Shown: piece by piece, positions 1-9,961 of the stretch
Layout: every line of letters starts with the position of its first letter
Position numbering within the stretch: position 1 is the stretch's first letter
Assembly: GCA_026770575.1 (NCBI GenBank)
Contig: MU657206.1
Span: 18,271 to 82,270, forward strand
Reading direction: 5' to 3'
Source of the DNA: Pelagophyceae sp. CCMP2097
Taxonomy: Eukaryota; Sar; Pelagophyceae
DNA: 64,000 bases
The notes under the pieces: model-generated
The model's database searches: none
The model's input: the letters and a program-made list of their open reading frames with translations, nothing else
What the model was told of the DNA's origin: nothing
Position numbers and translations under genes: made by a program

Positions 1-14
1 CACCGGCGCACCCC

Positions 15-1844
15 ATGGCGACGAACGGCGCCGCCGCCGCGCCGCCGCCACGCAGCCGCCCGTGCGTCGCCGTCTAACCACTGGTCGCCGTCTTTGGCGC
101 TGGGTCATCCGGGAAGCGTCGGATGCGTTGTGGCCAGAGTTCCAGCTCGGGTTGGTCGGGGCGGCGGGCGCGCCCGGGCGTGACCAATTCGTAGGCGGAC
201 CTGGGCCCCGTGTTTGCGTACCTCGAGGCGCACGAAGAAATTTATGTGCAACGCCTGAAAGAGGCGGTGGCTATCCGCAGCGTCAGCGCGTGGGTCGACC
301 ACCGCCCGCAGATCCTCGTCATGTTGGAGTGGGCCCAAGCCTGGGCCGTGAAGCTCGGCGCCTCGGAAGCCAGGCTCGTGCACAACCCTCTGCTGGCGAC
401 GGACGCCACTTTACCGCCCATGCTGCTCGTGACGTTCGACGCCGAGTGCGCCGACGCGCACCTGGCCAGGACGGTCTGCGCCTACGGCCACCTCGACGTG
501 CAGCCGGCGCGCTTAGAGGATGGCTGGGACTCGGAGCCCTTTGATCTGACGAAAGTGGATGGCAAGCTTTACGGCCGAGGGGCTTCAGATGACAAAGGGC
601 CGGCTTTAAGCTGGTTATGGGCAGTCGAGGCGCACCGCGAATTGAAGTTATCGCTGCCGGTGAAGCTCCAACTTTAGTTCGAAGGCATGGAGGAGTACGG
701 TTCCGAAGGGTTACCCGAGTTTGTGAAGCGCGAGGCTGTGAAGGGCGGGTGGCTGACAGACGCCGACCATTTTGTAATCTCCGACAACCAGTGGCTCTCC
801 CGCACGACGCCCTGTTTGACGTACGGCCTGCGAGGTGTGGCTTATTTCGTCGTGCAAGTGGAAGGCGGCGCGACGGATTTACATTCCGGCGTCTACGGCG
901 GTTCCGTCCACGAGCCCCTAAACGACCTCGTCCACCTCTTGGCCACGCTGCGCGAGCCGGTGGGCAAAGGCGGCAAGATGCACCACGAGCGCATCCGCGT
1001 GGAGAGGATCTTGAACGGCAATGCGCCTGTCACTGATGAAGAACGCAAGCTCTACTCGACTTTGGATTTCGACGTCAAATCTTACAAAGTCGGCGACGTC
1101 AAGGGCCACTCGTTAGAGTCGCCGGACGCGGATTCGGTCCTCATGGCGCGGTGGCGCTGGCCCACGCTGTCTATCCACGGCGTGGAGGTGCGTTAGGGTT
1201 GGGAATCTCCAAGAGATAGGAATCTCCAAACGCCCTTTTCAATAGAAACTCCCATCTCACTATCAGGATAGGGCGTCTTTTCCGACACCGGCGCGAAAAC
1301 GGTTATCCCCGGCTGCGTCAAGGGCAAGTTCAGCATCCGCTTGGTGCCGGGCATGGAGCCGGACGCAGTGATCAAGCTCGTCAAGGCGCATTTGGAGAAA
1401 GAGTGGCGCGACACAATCGGGTCGCCTCTCAAGCTTTCAGTCGAGTGCCTCCACGGCGGCCCGGCCTGGCTCTCTCGTACCGATCACCCGAACTACGTGG
1501 TCGCCGCGAAGGCGGTGGAGCACGTTTATGGGCGACCGCCAGACTTTACGCGCGAGGGCAGTTATATTCCCGTGGCAAACTGGCTGAGTGACGCCACCCA
1601 GATGAACGTTGTCCTCCTCTACACGTCGGCCTGCGACGACGGCGCGCACGCTCAGAACGAAAAGTACAACCGCGCCAATTTAGTGAACGGCATCAAGACT
1701 CTGGCTGCCTACCTCCACGAGATTTCGGCCCTCGTCGGCCCGCGGCCGTCGCTCTGCCGCTGCGACCCGCCCACCGAGGCGGAGCTGAACATGCCCGGGG
1801 CCTTTGCGTTTGCGAAGGGGTTTAAGTGCAGGTGCGAAATATAG
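15..1844 (+). CDS. CNDP2: M20 dipeptidase (CNDP2-like), interrupted by an in-frame TAG
   Basis: Cytosolic non-specific dipeptidases of the M20 family use two metal ions to cut dipeptides. The metal-site motifs are present in order: GHLDVQP, GRGASDDKGP, FEGMEEYGSEG, SDNQW, DLHSGVYGG, then after an intron FSDTGAKTVIPG and DDGAHAQNEK. Intron 1188..1271 (GTGCGT...TAG) joins in phase 0. The frame opens at 195 straight after a TAG acceptor, so a short first exon is needed; the ATG at 15 is a candidate but its donor is unclear. TAG at 675-677 interrupts the conserved strand just before FEGMEE. Everything on both sides is intact, so this is a young pseudogene, a read-through gene or a sequence error. 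Family call is firm; functional status is open. Confidence 0.85.
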
Positions 1845-2023
1845 CCAGCCTTTGCGACGCCCCTCGAAACCTGAATCGTGACAAGTTCCGATTCACCATG
1901 CTCGATTCGCCACATCTTGGATCAAGTGGTTTCCTTGCACTCGATTCACCACATCGATTCACCCCTCGGGGGAGTCCGGGCTGAAGTCTTCCTTTGTCCT
2001 CGCGGTTACGGATTTCCTGGGCG

Positions 2024-4161
2024 CTAACCACCTCGCCGGTTGCGGCGGCGGTCGTCCTTGCCCGCGTCTGCGGTGGCCTTGGATTGCCGCGGCGGCGGCG
2101 GCGGCGCGTCGGCGTCCGCGGCGTGGACCTCGTAGTGCGCCGACGCGCCTTCGAACCCGGCGCGCTTCAAACCCTTTGCGTCGTCGGCGAGCGACGCGTC
2201 GTCGGCGAGCGCCGCCGCGAGCCAGTGCTCGCGCGTCCGCTCGAAGAACGCCCGCAACGCTTCCCCGGAGCGCGGCAGCGGCCCTGCCGGCGCCGCAGGC
2301 GCGCGCCGAGACTCGTCCTTCGTCTCGTCCTTCGACTCGTCCTCCTCGTCGCCAGCTTTGGTCTCGTCTTCGTCGTCGTCGTCGTCGCCGCCCCGGGTTT
2401 CGTCGTCATCGTCGTCGTCGTCTTCCTCTTCGTCGTCGTCGCCTTCGTCGTCGTCGTCGCCCTCGAGGCCCTCTTCCTCGGGCGTCGCTTCGGTCCATGT
2501 CTGCGTGTGCATCGTGCCGCGCTCGAGGCAGACCCATTTCTTCTTCCTCGGGTCAAATGACCTACGGATACGGTCCAATACGATGGGAGCGCAATACAGG
2601 AGCGGCGTGCGACTGACCAGGAGTCGTCGAGGACGACCTCGCGGTCGCCCGTCTCGAGGACGCCGCCGAGGAGGTGGAAGGCCTTGTCCCGGAACGTGAG
2701 CATGCCCCCAATGCGCGGCGGCGGCAGCAGCGGTCCCTCGGCGGGCGCGGCGAGGAGCGCGGCCGCGACGCGCGCCTCGTCCCACGCCGCCTGGGCGAGC
2801 GACGCGGCCGTCGCGTCGTCGTCGTCGTCGTCGTCGTCTTCCTCCTCCTCCTCGTCGCCGGGGGGCGCGTCGGCGTCCTTGGCGCGGCGGCGGCGGCGTT
2901 TTGGTTCGTCGTCGGCGTCGGCGCGCGGCCGCACGGCGCTCCAGCGCTTGGTCGCAAAGTCGAACTGGTACAAGTCGTCGAAAAAAACAGACGTCGTCTG
3001 CAGTCCTTCGCCGTCGACGTCGTGGACGCCGCCGAAGACGTAGACGCGGTCGCCGCGCGCGCAGCTCGAGGCGCCGACGCGCGGCGTCGGCGCGCGGCCT
3101 TTTGCGTTGCACCGCTCCCAGACGGCCAGCGCCTTTGGTGAAGGAGCCGCTTTCCCGCCCGCCACGAGGCTGCCGAGCTGGAGGAGCCAGGCGTCGGTGT
3201 GCTCGCGGCCCTTGGCCTTGATCATGTTTTCGCATTTGGCTTCCGAGTACCCGCCCCACACGATAGCCGAATCGCCGCAGACTTGCAAAACGCACCCGGA
3301 CCGCGGCGGCGGCTTTACCACACCAACAGCGGTTGAAAAGGAAATCTCGGTCCACGTGTCGTTGGCGGGGGCGTAGATCCAGACGTCGTTGAACCACCGC
3401 GGCTCGCGGTCCGCGGGCTTGAAGAACCCGCCAAAGAGTAAAAGCTGCCCGCGCCAGGCGACGATTCGGTGGCCCGACCGCGCCGAGGGTCCGCGGCCCT
3501 CGCGCGCGAGTTGCTCCCAGAGATTCGTCTTTGGGTCGAAGCGCCACAAGTCGCGGTAGTGGTAGTACTGGGCGAGCGTGGCGAATTCGCCTCCAAAGAC
3601 GTACAAAAGGTCGCGCCCCCCCGACGCCAGCGCCACCGCCTGGTGCGAGCACCGCGGCGATGGCGCCGACGGCGACTCGATCTTCGCCCCTACAGCAAAA
3701 CGTCGGCCTCTCCGCGCAGACGGTCCGGCAGCGCTCACATTCGTCCTTGTCGACGCGCCAGCGGTAGAGGTCCTTGTAGACTGTGTTGATAGCGCCGTCG
3801 TAGCGCTCGCCGCCGAAGAGGTAGAGTTCGCTGCCGACGGCCGTTAAAGAGGCGTTGCAGCGCGGCGTGATTTCCGCCTTGGCGCAGGGCGTCACAGTCA
3901 CCTCCGTGCGAGCCACGTCGCCTACGTCGCACGGTCCGTCGTCGAGACGATCCGTCGTCGAGACGGTCCGTCCGGAAGCACTCGAGGCGGCCGCGCGGGG
4001 GACGCACGCTTGGAGGCTTCCAGGAGGAGGGCTTCGATGTCCGGCTCGTCGCCCAGCGCCTTGGTCGCATGCTTCTTCGCCACTTTATCCTGCTTCGCAG
4101 CCTTGCGCGCCGCCTGCGCCACCGCCTTCTCCGCGTCCTTCTTCTTCGCCTTCTTCACCAT
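2024..4161 (-). CDS. KLHDC4: Kelch-repeat protein, KLHDC4-like
   Basis: Four exons join in phase: 4008..4161, 3739..3921, 2618..3689 and 2024..2561, giving about 648 residues from ATG 4161. The N-terminus is Lys/Ala-rich (MVKKAKKKDAEK). Kelch blades follow, with motifs such as ELYLFGGERYDG, LLYVFGGEFATL, LLLFGGFFKPAD, IVWGGYSEAK, VYVFGGVHD and FHLLGGVLETGDR. The order of blades and the N-terminal motif TPRCNASL match the KLHDC4 family, whose molecular role is poorly known. Long Asp/Glu runs interrupt the last blades and fill the C-terminal exon; on the plus strand they appear as GTC/CGT microsatellites. Each junction restores a conserved residue, for example KDEW across the second intron. Confidence 0.9.
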
Positions 4162-4357
4162 ATTGCGGCTGTCGAGAACTGGCGATACCCCGAATTTACC
4201 CCGACGCGAAGTGCAAGGCTGATGCCCCGGGGGCGGCACGTCGCGCCGCTTCTCGACGGACGGCCTCTCGACTCATGCTACGACGAGGCATGCTACGATA
4301 CGGTTCAACCTCGAGGCTTCGGGCTTGGTCGGTTACGCCGTCCGCGCCGACGTCGGC

Positions 4358-5659
4358 TTAAGCGTGGCCCTCGGCGAGCGCATTGAGCCGGGGGCGAGGC
4401 GTGTGACGCCAGCCAGTTTTGCACAGACGATCCGTCAAGGCGCTCGCGCGCCGCCGTCGACGCTGCGCGCCGCGGGCGGGCGCCGGGAGGCCGCCGCATT
4501 CGCGCAGGGATCGCATCACGTGCGCGCCGCGCCGGTGGCGTTCGCTGCGCCGGGCGCCGGGCGGTCGAACGGACGGGTCGGAGTCGACGATCACGTCGGT
4601 CCATACGCCGCTGCGAAAAGAAACGCCTCGAGGCATTCGGCCTCTTCCGCGGCTATGGCGTGCCCCTGTGCCGCGGCGCGCTTGTAAAAGCAGCGCCTCG
4701 TGGACGTCCTGCGGCACACCCTCGCCCGTTCCATAACACGAGCCGAGGTTGAAGAGCGCGCCCGCGTCGCCCTGCGCCGCGGCGAGGCGGTACCACTTGA
4801 CGGCCTCGTCGTCCGACTTCGCCACGCCCCAGCCGCGGTCGTACATGTAGCCGAGGTTGGATTGGGCGGCAGGATATCCTTGCTCGGCTGCAAGTCGATA
4901 CCAACGCACGGCGGTCTTGTAGTCGATCTTGACGCCGTCCCCACGCTCATAGCACAATCCCAGGTGCGCCTGAGCGGGTGCATGTCCTTGCGCAGCGGAA
5001 AGCTTATACAACTCGACCGCCCGCTTCAAGTTGTTCTTGAGACCATGGCTGCCAGAACTGTATGCGCTGCCGAGCAGCTCCTGCGCCTCGGCGTGCCCCT
5101 TGTCCACGTGCGTCTGCAGCCGGCGCACCAACTCGGCGTCCGACTTGGAGGCTGGCGCTCGGCAGAGCGGGCAGCGTTTGTCGTATTGGTACTTGCCGGA
5201 GCATGCCGTGCAAATGCTCTTGCAGCAGCACTCGTAGAATGTTTGTCTATCACTTTCGACTGGAAGCACGTCAAAGCAGATGGCGCAAATGCCGCGCCAG
5301 TCCAGCACGTCGTCGCTCGGCGCGCTGGCCTCTGCCTTCTTTGCCGCCCGAACAGCCGATAAGCGCGCCTTGGAGCCATCCGCCGGCGAAACGTCCTCGA
5401 CGATGGCCGGCTCCTTGATCTTCAGCTTTGCTGGCATGAGCTCGTCGAGGAGCCGGTCTGAGAACTCGGCGGCGAGCTGGCTGCACTGCGCTTTTTGCCC
5501 ACTCTTCCAGTCGACGAGCTGGCACGCCTTGCCGCAGTAGTGGCGCGACTTAAACTTTGTGCAGCGCTTGCCGTTCGGCGCGTCGCAGACACAACACGGC
5601 TTCGAGGTGGCCGCTGGCGGCGGCTCGTCCATCGTGGGCGACCCTCTGCAGCTCGGCAT
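4358..5659 (-). CDS. MYND-RING-Sel1 protein, copy 1, frameshifted
   Basis: The ATG at 5659 begins a protein with an N-terminal MYND zinc finger (CCVCDAPNGKRCTK...HYCGKACQLVDW), a RING-like finger (CAICFDV...CCCKSICTACSG...CPLC) and Sel1-like repeats (AQAHLGLCYERGDGV, AQSNLGYMYDRGWGV). Such proteins usually act as scaffolds; the target here is unknown. After GVPQDVHEAL the frame is lost near 4690. The expected sequence FYKRAAAQGHAIAAEEA lies in another frame and would stop at 4591. The pattern fits loss of two bases. The ORF instead runs on through about 95 unrelated basic residues. Bases 4789..5144 are identical to part of a paralogue at 23.7-24.8 kb. It is probably a pseudogene or a C-terminally altered copy. 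Confidence 0.8.
   Translation of the reverse strand: MPSCRGSPTMDEPPPAATSKPCCVCDAPNGKRCTKFKSRHYCGKACQLVDWKSGQKAQCSQLAAEFSDRLLDELMPAKLKIKEPAIVEDVSPADGSKARLSAVRAAKKAEASAPSDDVLDWRGICAICFDVLPVESDRQTFYECCCKSICTACSGKYQYDKRCPLCRAPASKSDAELVRRLQTHVDKGHAEAQELLGSAYSSGSHGLKNNLKRAVELYKLSAAQGHAPAQAHLGLCYERGDGVKIDYKTAVRWYRLAAEQGYPAAQSNLGYMYDRGWGVAKSDDEAVKWYRLAAAQGDAGALFNLGSCYGTGEGVPQDVHEALLLQARRGTGARHSRGRGRMPRGVSFRSGVWTDVIVDSDPSVRPPGARRSERHRRGAHVMRSLRECGGLPAPARGAQRRRRRASALTDRLCKTGWRHTPRPRLNALAEGHA
4789..5144. repeat. 356-bp block identical to 23922..24277
   Basis: By eye every base matches 23922..24277 in the same orientation, while the flanking coding sequence of the two paralogues differs at many positions. 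The block covers the end of the RING region and the first Sel1 repeats. Identity that ends abruptly inside diverged genes is the usual mark of recent gene conversion. Confidence 0.9.
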
Positions 5660-5755
5660 ACAGCTCAGCTGACTCGCGCGTCCTCAGACGGTCCTGCGCT
5701 CAGGCGAGCACTTCGCACGGTGCGGTACGGCCCCTGGGATTAGACGGCGGGATGG

Positions 5756-7811
5756 TCAAGCGGCGAGCGGATTTTCAAAGTTGTGCAACGAATCGATCGC
5801 GTCGTGCGACGCGCCCAGCAGCGGCGGCGGGCCTACGCACGGACGCATCCACCGAATAGACCTTCCCGTTGGTATCCGTGCCGCCTCGTACCTGGGGGCG
5901 GCGGTGGCTTCGGCGACCCGCTCAGCACGCTGCCAATCAAAGGCGGCTTCGGCGGCGGCGGCGGCGGCGGCTTGGCCCGCGCGACGGCCGACGGCGGCCG
6001 GTCGTCGCGGGTCGGCGGCCGCGGCGGCGTCGGCGGTGCGTCGCGACTCGAGGCGTGGTCGTCGACGGCGGGCATCATGGCTCCGGGGGCCGCGCAAGGT
6101 GGCGCCGCGCAGGGCGGCGCCGCGCGCTTGGGCGAGTGCGGCGCGCGGCCGAGTATAGGTTTGAACGTGCAGCCTTCGAGCTCTGCGGCGTCGCGCAGCC
6201 GCGCGGATTCGGCACGCTTGCAATTTCGCTGCAGGAGCCACGCCTCGGCGCGCGCGCCGACGTCGCCCACGTCGCCGTTGCCCGCGCGCGGCTTGGCGAG
6301 AGCGGGCGAAAACGTGCAGCCCTCGAGGTCGGCAAGGACTTGGTGGAGCGCCGTCGCTTTTTTTCGATCGCGCGCCTGCTGCGCGTCGCGGAACAGCGCC
6401 TCGTGCCTTGCTGCTTTGCCCGCAGCGTCGGGACCCTTGGACCGCGCCGCCGCGTTCGCCGCCGCCGTCCACAGCAGCGCCGCGGCCGCCTCGAGCTCGC
6501 GGTGCCGGCACGCGCTCTGCGCGGCGGCCGCGTCGAGGCGGTCGCGGGCCGAGACGCTCATTTTGGAAGCGAGCTGCTGCGACCGCCGCGTGACAAACTC
6601 GGTGCGCGCCAGCGCGTCCGCGGCGGCCTAAAGACGACGCATGCCTTCACGTGCGTCACAAGAGACTCTAAGAAAGACGCGGCAAGCATCACCTGCGCCT
6701 GGTCGGCGCGGGCTTGGGCCGCCTCGCGACGGCGCTCGGCGTCTGCGTAGAGTTCATGAGTCCGCCGCGTGGCGAGGTGCTCCGCTGCTGCGAGGTGCTC
6801 CACGGCCGCGTGCTTCGACGTTTCGGCGACGTCGGCGCGTGCGGCGGCGCGCCTCGCCTGGGCGTCTGCGCCGTCGGTGGACGCGGCGCGCCGCACGCCG
6901 CGCTGCGTGGCGTCCATGTGCAGTCGCGAGCCGATTTCGCCCTGCCTCGCGAGCGCGTCTGCCTTTTTCGTGATGCGCGGCGTCGTGAGCTGCTTCTCGC
7001 GCGCCGCCTTCGCAGAGCGCCGCCGCTCCAGCGCGGCAGCGGCTTCTAAAGATTGCGCCACGAGGCGGTCGGACCATGTCTCCCTGTGTGAGCCGAGACG
7101 GTCGGACCACGTTTCTTTTTGACAGCGGCCCGCGAGCGCCAGCGACGCCTTTGGCACCGTGGGCTGGAACGTCGACTCGCGCACGCCGTCGCGCGCCTCC
7201 TCGAGCTTCAAGCGCTCGCGCGTGCGCGCACCGTCGTCGGCCGTGCGCCGCGCAAGGTCCTCGGTGTAGAGCCGCGCCACCGTGAGCTCCGCCCTCGACC
7301 GCGACGCCGAGCCGTGCCTGGCAGCCGGCCGATCACACCCCGTCGATCGCGCCGATAAAGACCCGCTCCGAGTCACGCGGGCGCGGCCGGACGGAAAGGA
7401 CGACGGCTCGTACCTCGCCTGCGCGCGCTGCACCGACTCCTCTTCCGCGGCCTCGTCGGCCCGCTGCTGCGCGCGCTGCACCTTGTCGCGCTGGGCCTTG
7501 TCCTCGACGCCCTGCTCGTAGAGGCGGCCCCAGGGCCCGCGCTCGACGGCCGCCGACCGCGGGCCAAAGTCGGTCGCCACCATCGCGCGGGACCCGGACC
7601 CTCGGCGCCGATCTAGAGCCGTGGGACACGGCAGCGGCGCATATGCGGCGTCCAACGGAGCGGCGGCCACCAGTGCCGTGGGAGGCGGCTCGCGAGGCCT
7701 GAAAGCCGGCTTGGGCGAGGGTCGCGTCGTCGGATCGCACGACGGCGCCGTGCTGGGCTCGAGCTGCGGCGGTTTAGGGAGACCGCGTCCACAGCCAACG
7801 CTGCAACCCAA
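5756..7811 (-). CDS. Coiled-coil protein with CTF-x-P motifs, function unknown
   Basis: Exons 6693..7811, 5892..6627 and 5756..5832 join in phases 0 and 1 and give up to 643 residues. The frame begins at a TTG after possible acceptors; the first internal ATG is at 7586 (MVATDFGPRSAA), so the start is unsettled. The middle is Arg/Ala/Glu-rich and helical. The motif ESTFQPTVPK occurs once and LEGCTFSPAL and LEGCTFKPIL follow; such CTFxP segments recur in many protist proteins of unknown function. The C-terminal part is proline-rich and ends DAIDSLHNFENPLAA. No enzymatic domain is visible. Confidence 0.7.
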
Positions 7812-7835
7812 CTGCCAGTGTGAGGTATCGCTACA

Positions 7836-8635
7836 TTATTGCCCCTTCTGAAAACGCGAAGGTTAAGGAGGATTTGATTCACTACTTTACGGGCCTATTT
7901 TGCCGTCTCCGCTCGAAGAACTTGTTTCTCAACTTGAACTTGAAGGTAGCAGGGGAGTAGAAGGCGGCGCCGCGCGCGGTTTCTTTCACGCCCTCTCCCC
8001 GCGCGGGATAGGGTGCTGGGACCCTGCGAACCCGCCCGCGACCGTCGAACTGCGGCTCTGACGGCAAACGAGCGCGAACCGCGGCGCCGCGCTCTTTTGT
8101 GCAAAACTAGATGGCGCCCGACGGGCCAACGGCGGGCGATCCCATGGGACTTTTTAGATGCATCGCTAGAGGAGGCCGAGGCGCGTGGGCCCACCGCTTC
8201 AAACGGTCGCCGGGGGGGACCGCGGGGCGCGGGGTTCACGATTAGCCATATACGGCTAATCGTGTTTCCTTAACCGCTTCGTGTTTTGAGAAGGGGCCAT
8301 TCCCAGGGGCTAAAGAGAACGCGCTGCTCGAGCGCTCTGCAGATCTGCGGCCCCGGGCCGGTTCCACTCGGTGTTTCAGGCGAAGGATCACGATCGAATT
8401 CTCGAAGCCCACCGCGACGATGCGACACAGAGCGACTGTGCACTGAGGCATCGTGGAAGAGCGGCGACTGGTTTTCATCTTTTGGAAATGGAAGCAGCGG
8501 CCACTGTCGTTCGGACCCTCCTTGAAGAGGCGACTCGGCGAGAACGCCGTCGCCATCGGCCTCTGCGCCAGTGCGGTGATGTGATAGAGGTATATAATTA
8601 GTGGCTCCGCGGCCGCGGTCCGCATTGCCTCTCGG
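7836..8635. other. Intergenic stretch with one hairpin
   Basis: No frame here resembles a known protein, and the open frames on either strand look accidental. It lies between the 3' end of the GOS28 gene and the 5' end of the next minus-strand gene, so it should hold the terminator of one and the promoter of the other. The only clear structure is the inverted repeat at 8237..8264. Confidence 0.5.
8237..8264. repeat. Perfect 11-bp inverted repeat, 6-nt loop
   Basis: CACGATTAGCC and GGCTAATCGTG flank the loop ATATAC. It is AT-richer than its surroundings. It could form a hairpin in RNA or a protein-binding palindrome. No role can be assigned. Confidence 0.7.
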
Positions 8636-9660
8636 TCAGTGGATGATCGCCCAGAGGAGGAATGAGACGCAGCAGCCGACGGTCGTGCCGAGGATGACGT
8701 TATTCCGCGTCTTCTTGTTCTGCAGCTTTACGATTATCTCGTCGACGCTCGGCATGCTCGAGATGATGCCGCCTGCGCCGAGCGTGAGCGACGCGGCGCG
8801 GGCGCGGCGCGGGGGCGGCGACGGCGGCGATGGGCACGAGGGCGGCAGCGGCGCCACGGACCGATTGAGAGGTGCGAGCCTTCGAGCGTCGCGCGCTGCG
8901 CCGCCAGCATCTGGCGCGCCTCGACGCCCTGCGCGATGGTGTCGGCGACGCCCCGAAGCGCGCCTCCGATGGACTTGCGCTCGCGGAGCAAAGGCTCCAT
9001 GTGCTCGCTGTCGCCGCCCTCTTTGGACCGCTTCGCGCCGCCGAGGAGCGCGTCGCGGTCGCGGTCGCGCTGCAGGCGGCTCGAAACGCGCTTGTACTCG
9101 GAGTCAAAGTCGAAGAGCACCTCCCTGTAGCGCTGGAGCACGGCTGTGGTCGCCGCCGTTCCCGAACGCTCCACGTGGCCCTAGCCGCACGCGTGCGCCG
9201 CCGCCGCGTCGGACACGCCGGCGACGATCCCACACGCCGGCGACGATCCCGGGGTCGCGGCGGTCATAAGCGCACCGCCATTTGCTCCTTGCACTCGCGA
9301 AACTCGCTCAGCGAGGACCTGCGGCGCGGCGAGCGTGCGGCGAGCGTCAGCGGCGAAGCAAAGCAGGGCTCGCGGGAAACTTTGTCCCCGGGGCACGCGC
9401 GCGCCCGCCCGGCGGCGTCCCACGTCCCGTTCCTCTCAGCGTTTCTGCCGGCGCTGGCGTCGTGCTCGATCTGCGTCGTCAGCCGCTGCGCATCGCCGTG
9501 CGGCGAGTTCGTCGAACCTATCGGGCCCCGTCGCGGGGCGGTCCTTTCGCACGTGCCGACGCGGCGGCGCGCTGCTGGCGAGCTTGGAGAGCTCTGGGAG
9601 CGCGACCTCGAGCGTCGACTCGAGCTCGCGCGCCCTTCTTCGGAGTGAGTCCCAATCCAT
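8636..9660 (-). CDS. GOSR1: Golgi Qb-SNARE GOS28 (GOSR1)
   Basis: Exons 9518..9660, 9276..9318, 8862..9180 and 8636..8772 join in phases 2, 0 and 1, giving 213 residues from ATG 9660, the usual size. The protein starts MDWDSLRRRARELEST like the GOS28 N-terminus. The middle part has VLQRYREVLFDFDSEYKR and the SNARE helix region carries REVLFDF, ERKSIGGALRGVADTI and MPSVDEIIVKLQNKKTRNN. A C-terminal membrane anchor follows (VILGTTVGCCVSFLLWAIIH). GOS28 works in intra-Golgi and ER-Golgi fusion with syntaxin-5, Ykt6 and GS15. Its neighbour 300 bp upstream on the same strand is syntaxin-5. Exon junctions all restore conserved residues. Confidence 0.9.
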
Positions 9661-9961
9661 GATACCCAGCCCGGACTCCATGAACATGCCCAGCGGCGAA
9701 AGCGAAATCGCGCCGGCGGCCGCGGCCGGGAGCGCGCGCGAGAGCACGCGAGGAGACGCCTTTTCGAGAATATTGTAACAACGATCGAATTAGAGAGTTG
9801 AACGGACCTTGCAAGAAGATTCTTATCGAGGGTGGGTTCTCGGTGCGCTTCCTCGTGGGCCTCGCACCTGGTGCTCCTCTTCGGCACATAGAGCCGACGA
9901 GTCACCGGAACGCCCCTGCAGCCAGGAGCCCACTCGGTCCAGAACACAAGTCTTTATGCCG

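Noticed and set aside
658..677. An 18-nt mini-intron removing the TAG of the dipeptidase
   Set aside because: It would delete residues conserved in the family and is far shorter than any other intron here.
2167..2560. Long open frames on the plus strand across the kelch gene
   Set aside because: They are antisense to Asp/Glu microsatellites, which stay open in several frames; the minus-strand exons match a known family.
6628..6659. A 32-nt intron (GTGACG...TAG) in the coiled-coil gene
   Set aside because: The GTGATG donor at 6692 gives the same phase with a 65-nt intron, in line with the other introns.
8242..8625. Open frame of 127 codons on the minus strand between genes
   Set aside because: No resemblance to any family, no splice continuity, and it overlaps the palindrome at 8237.
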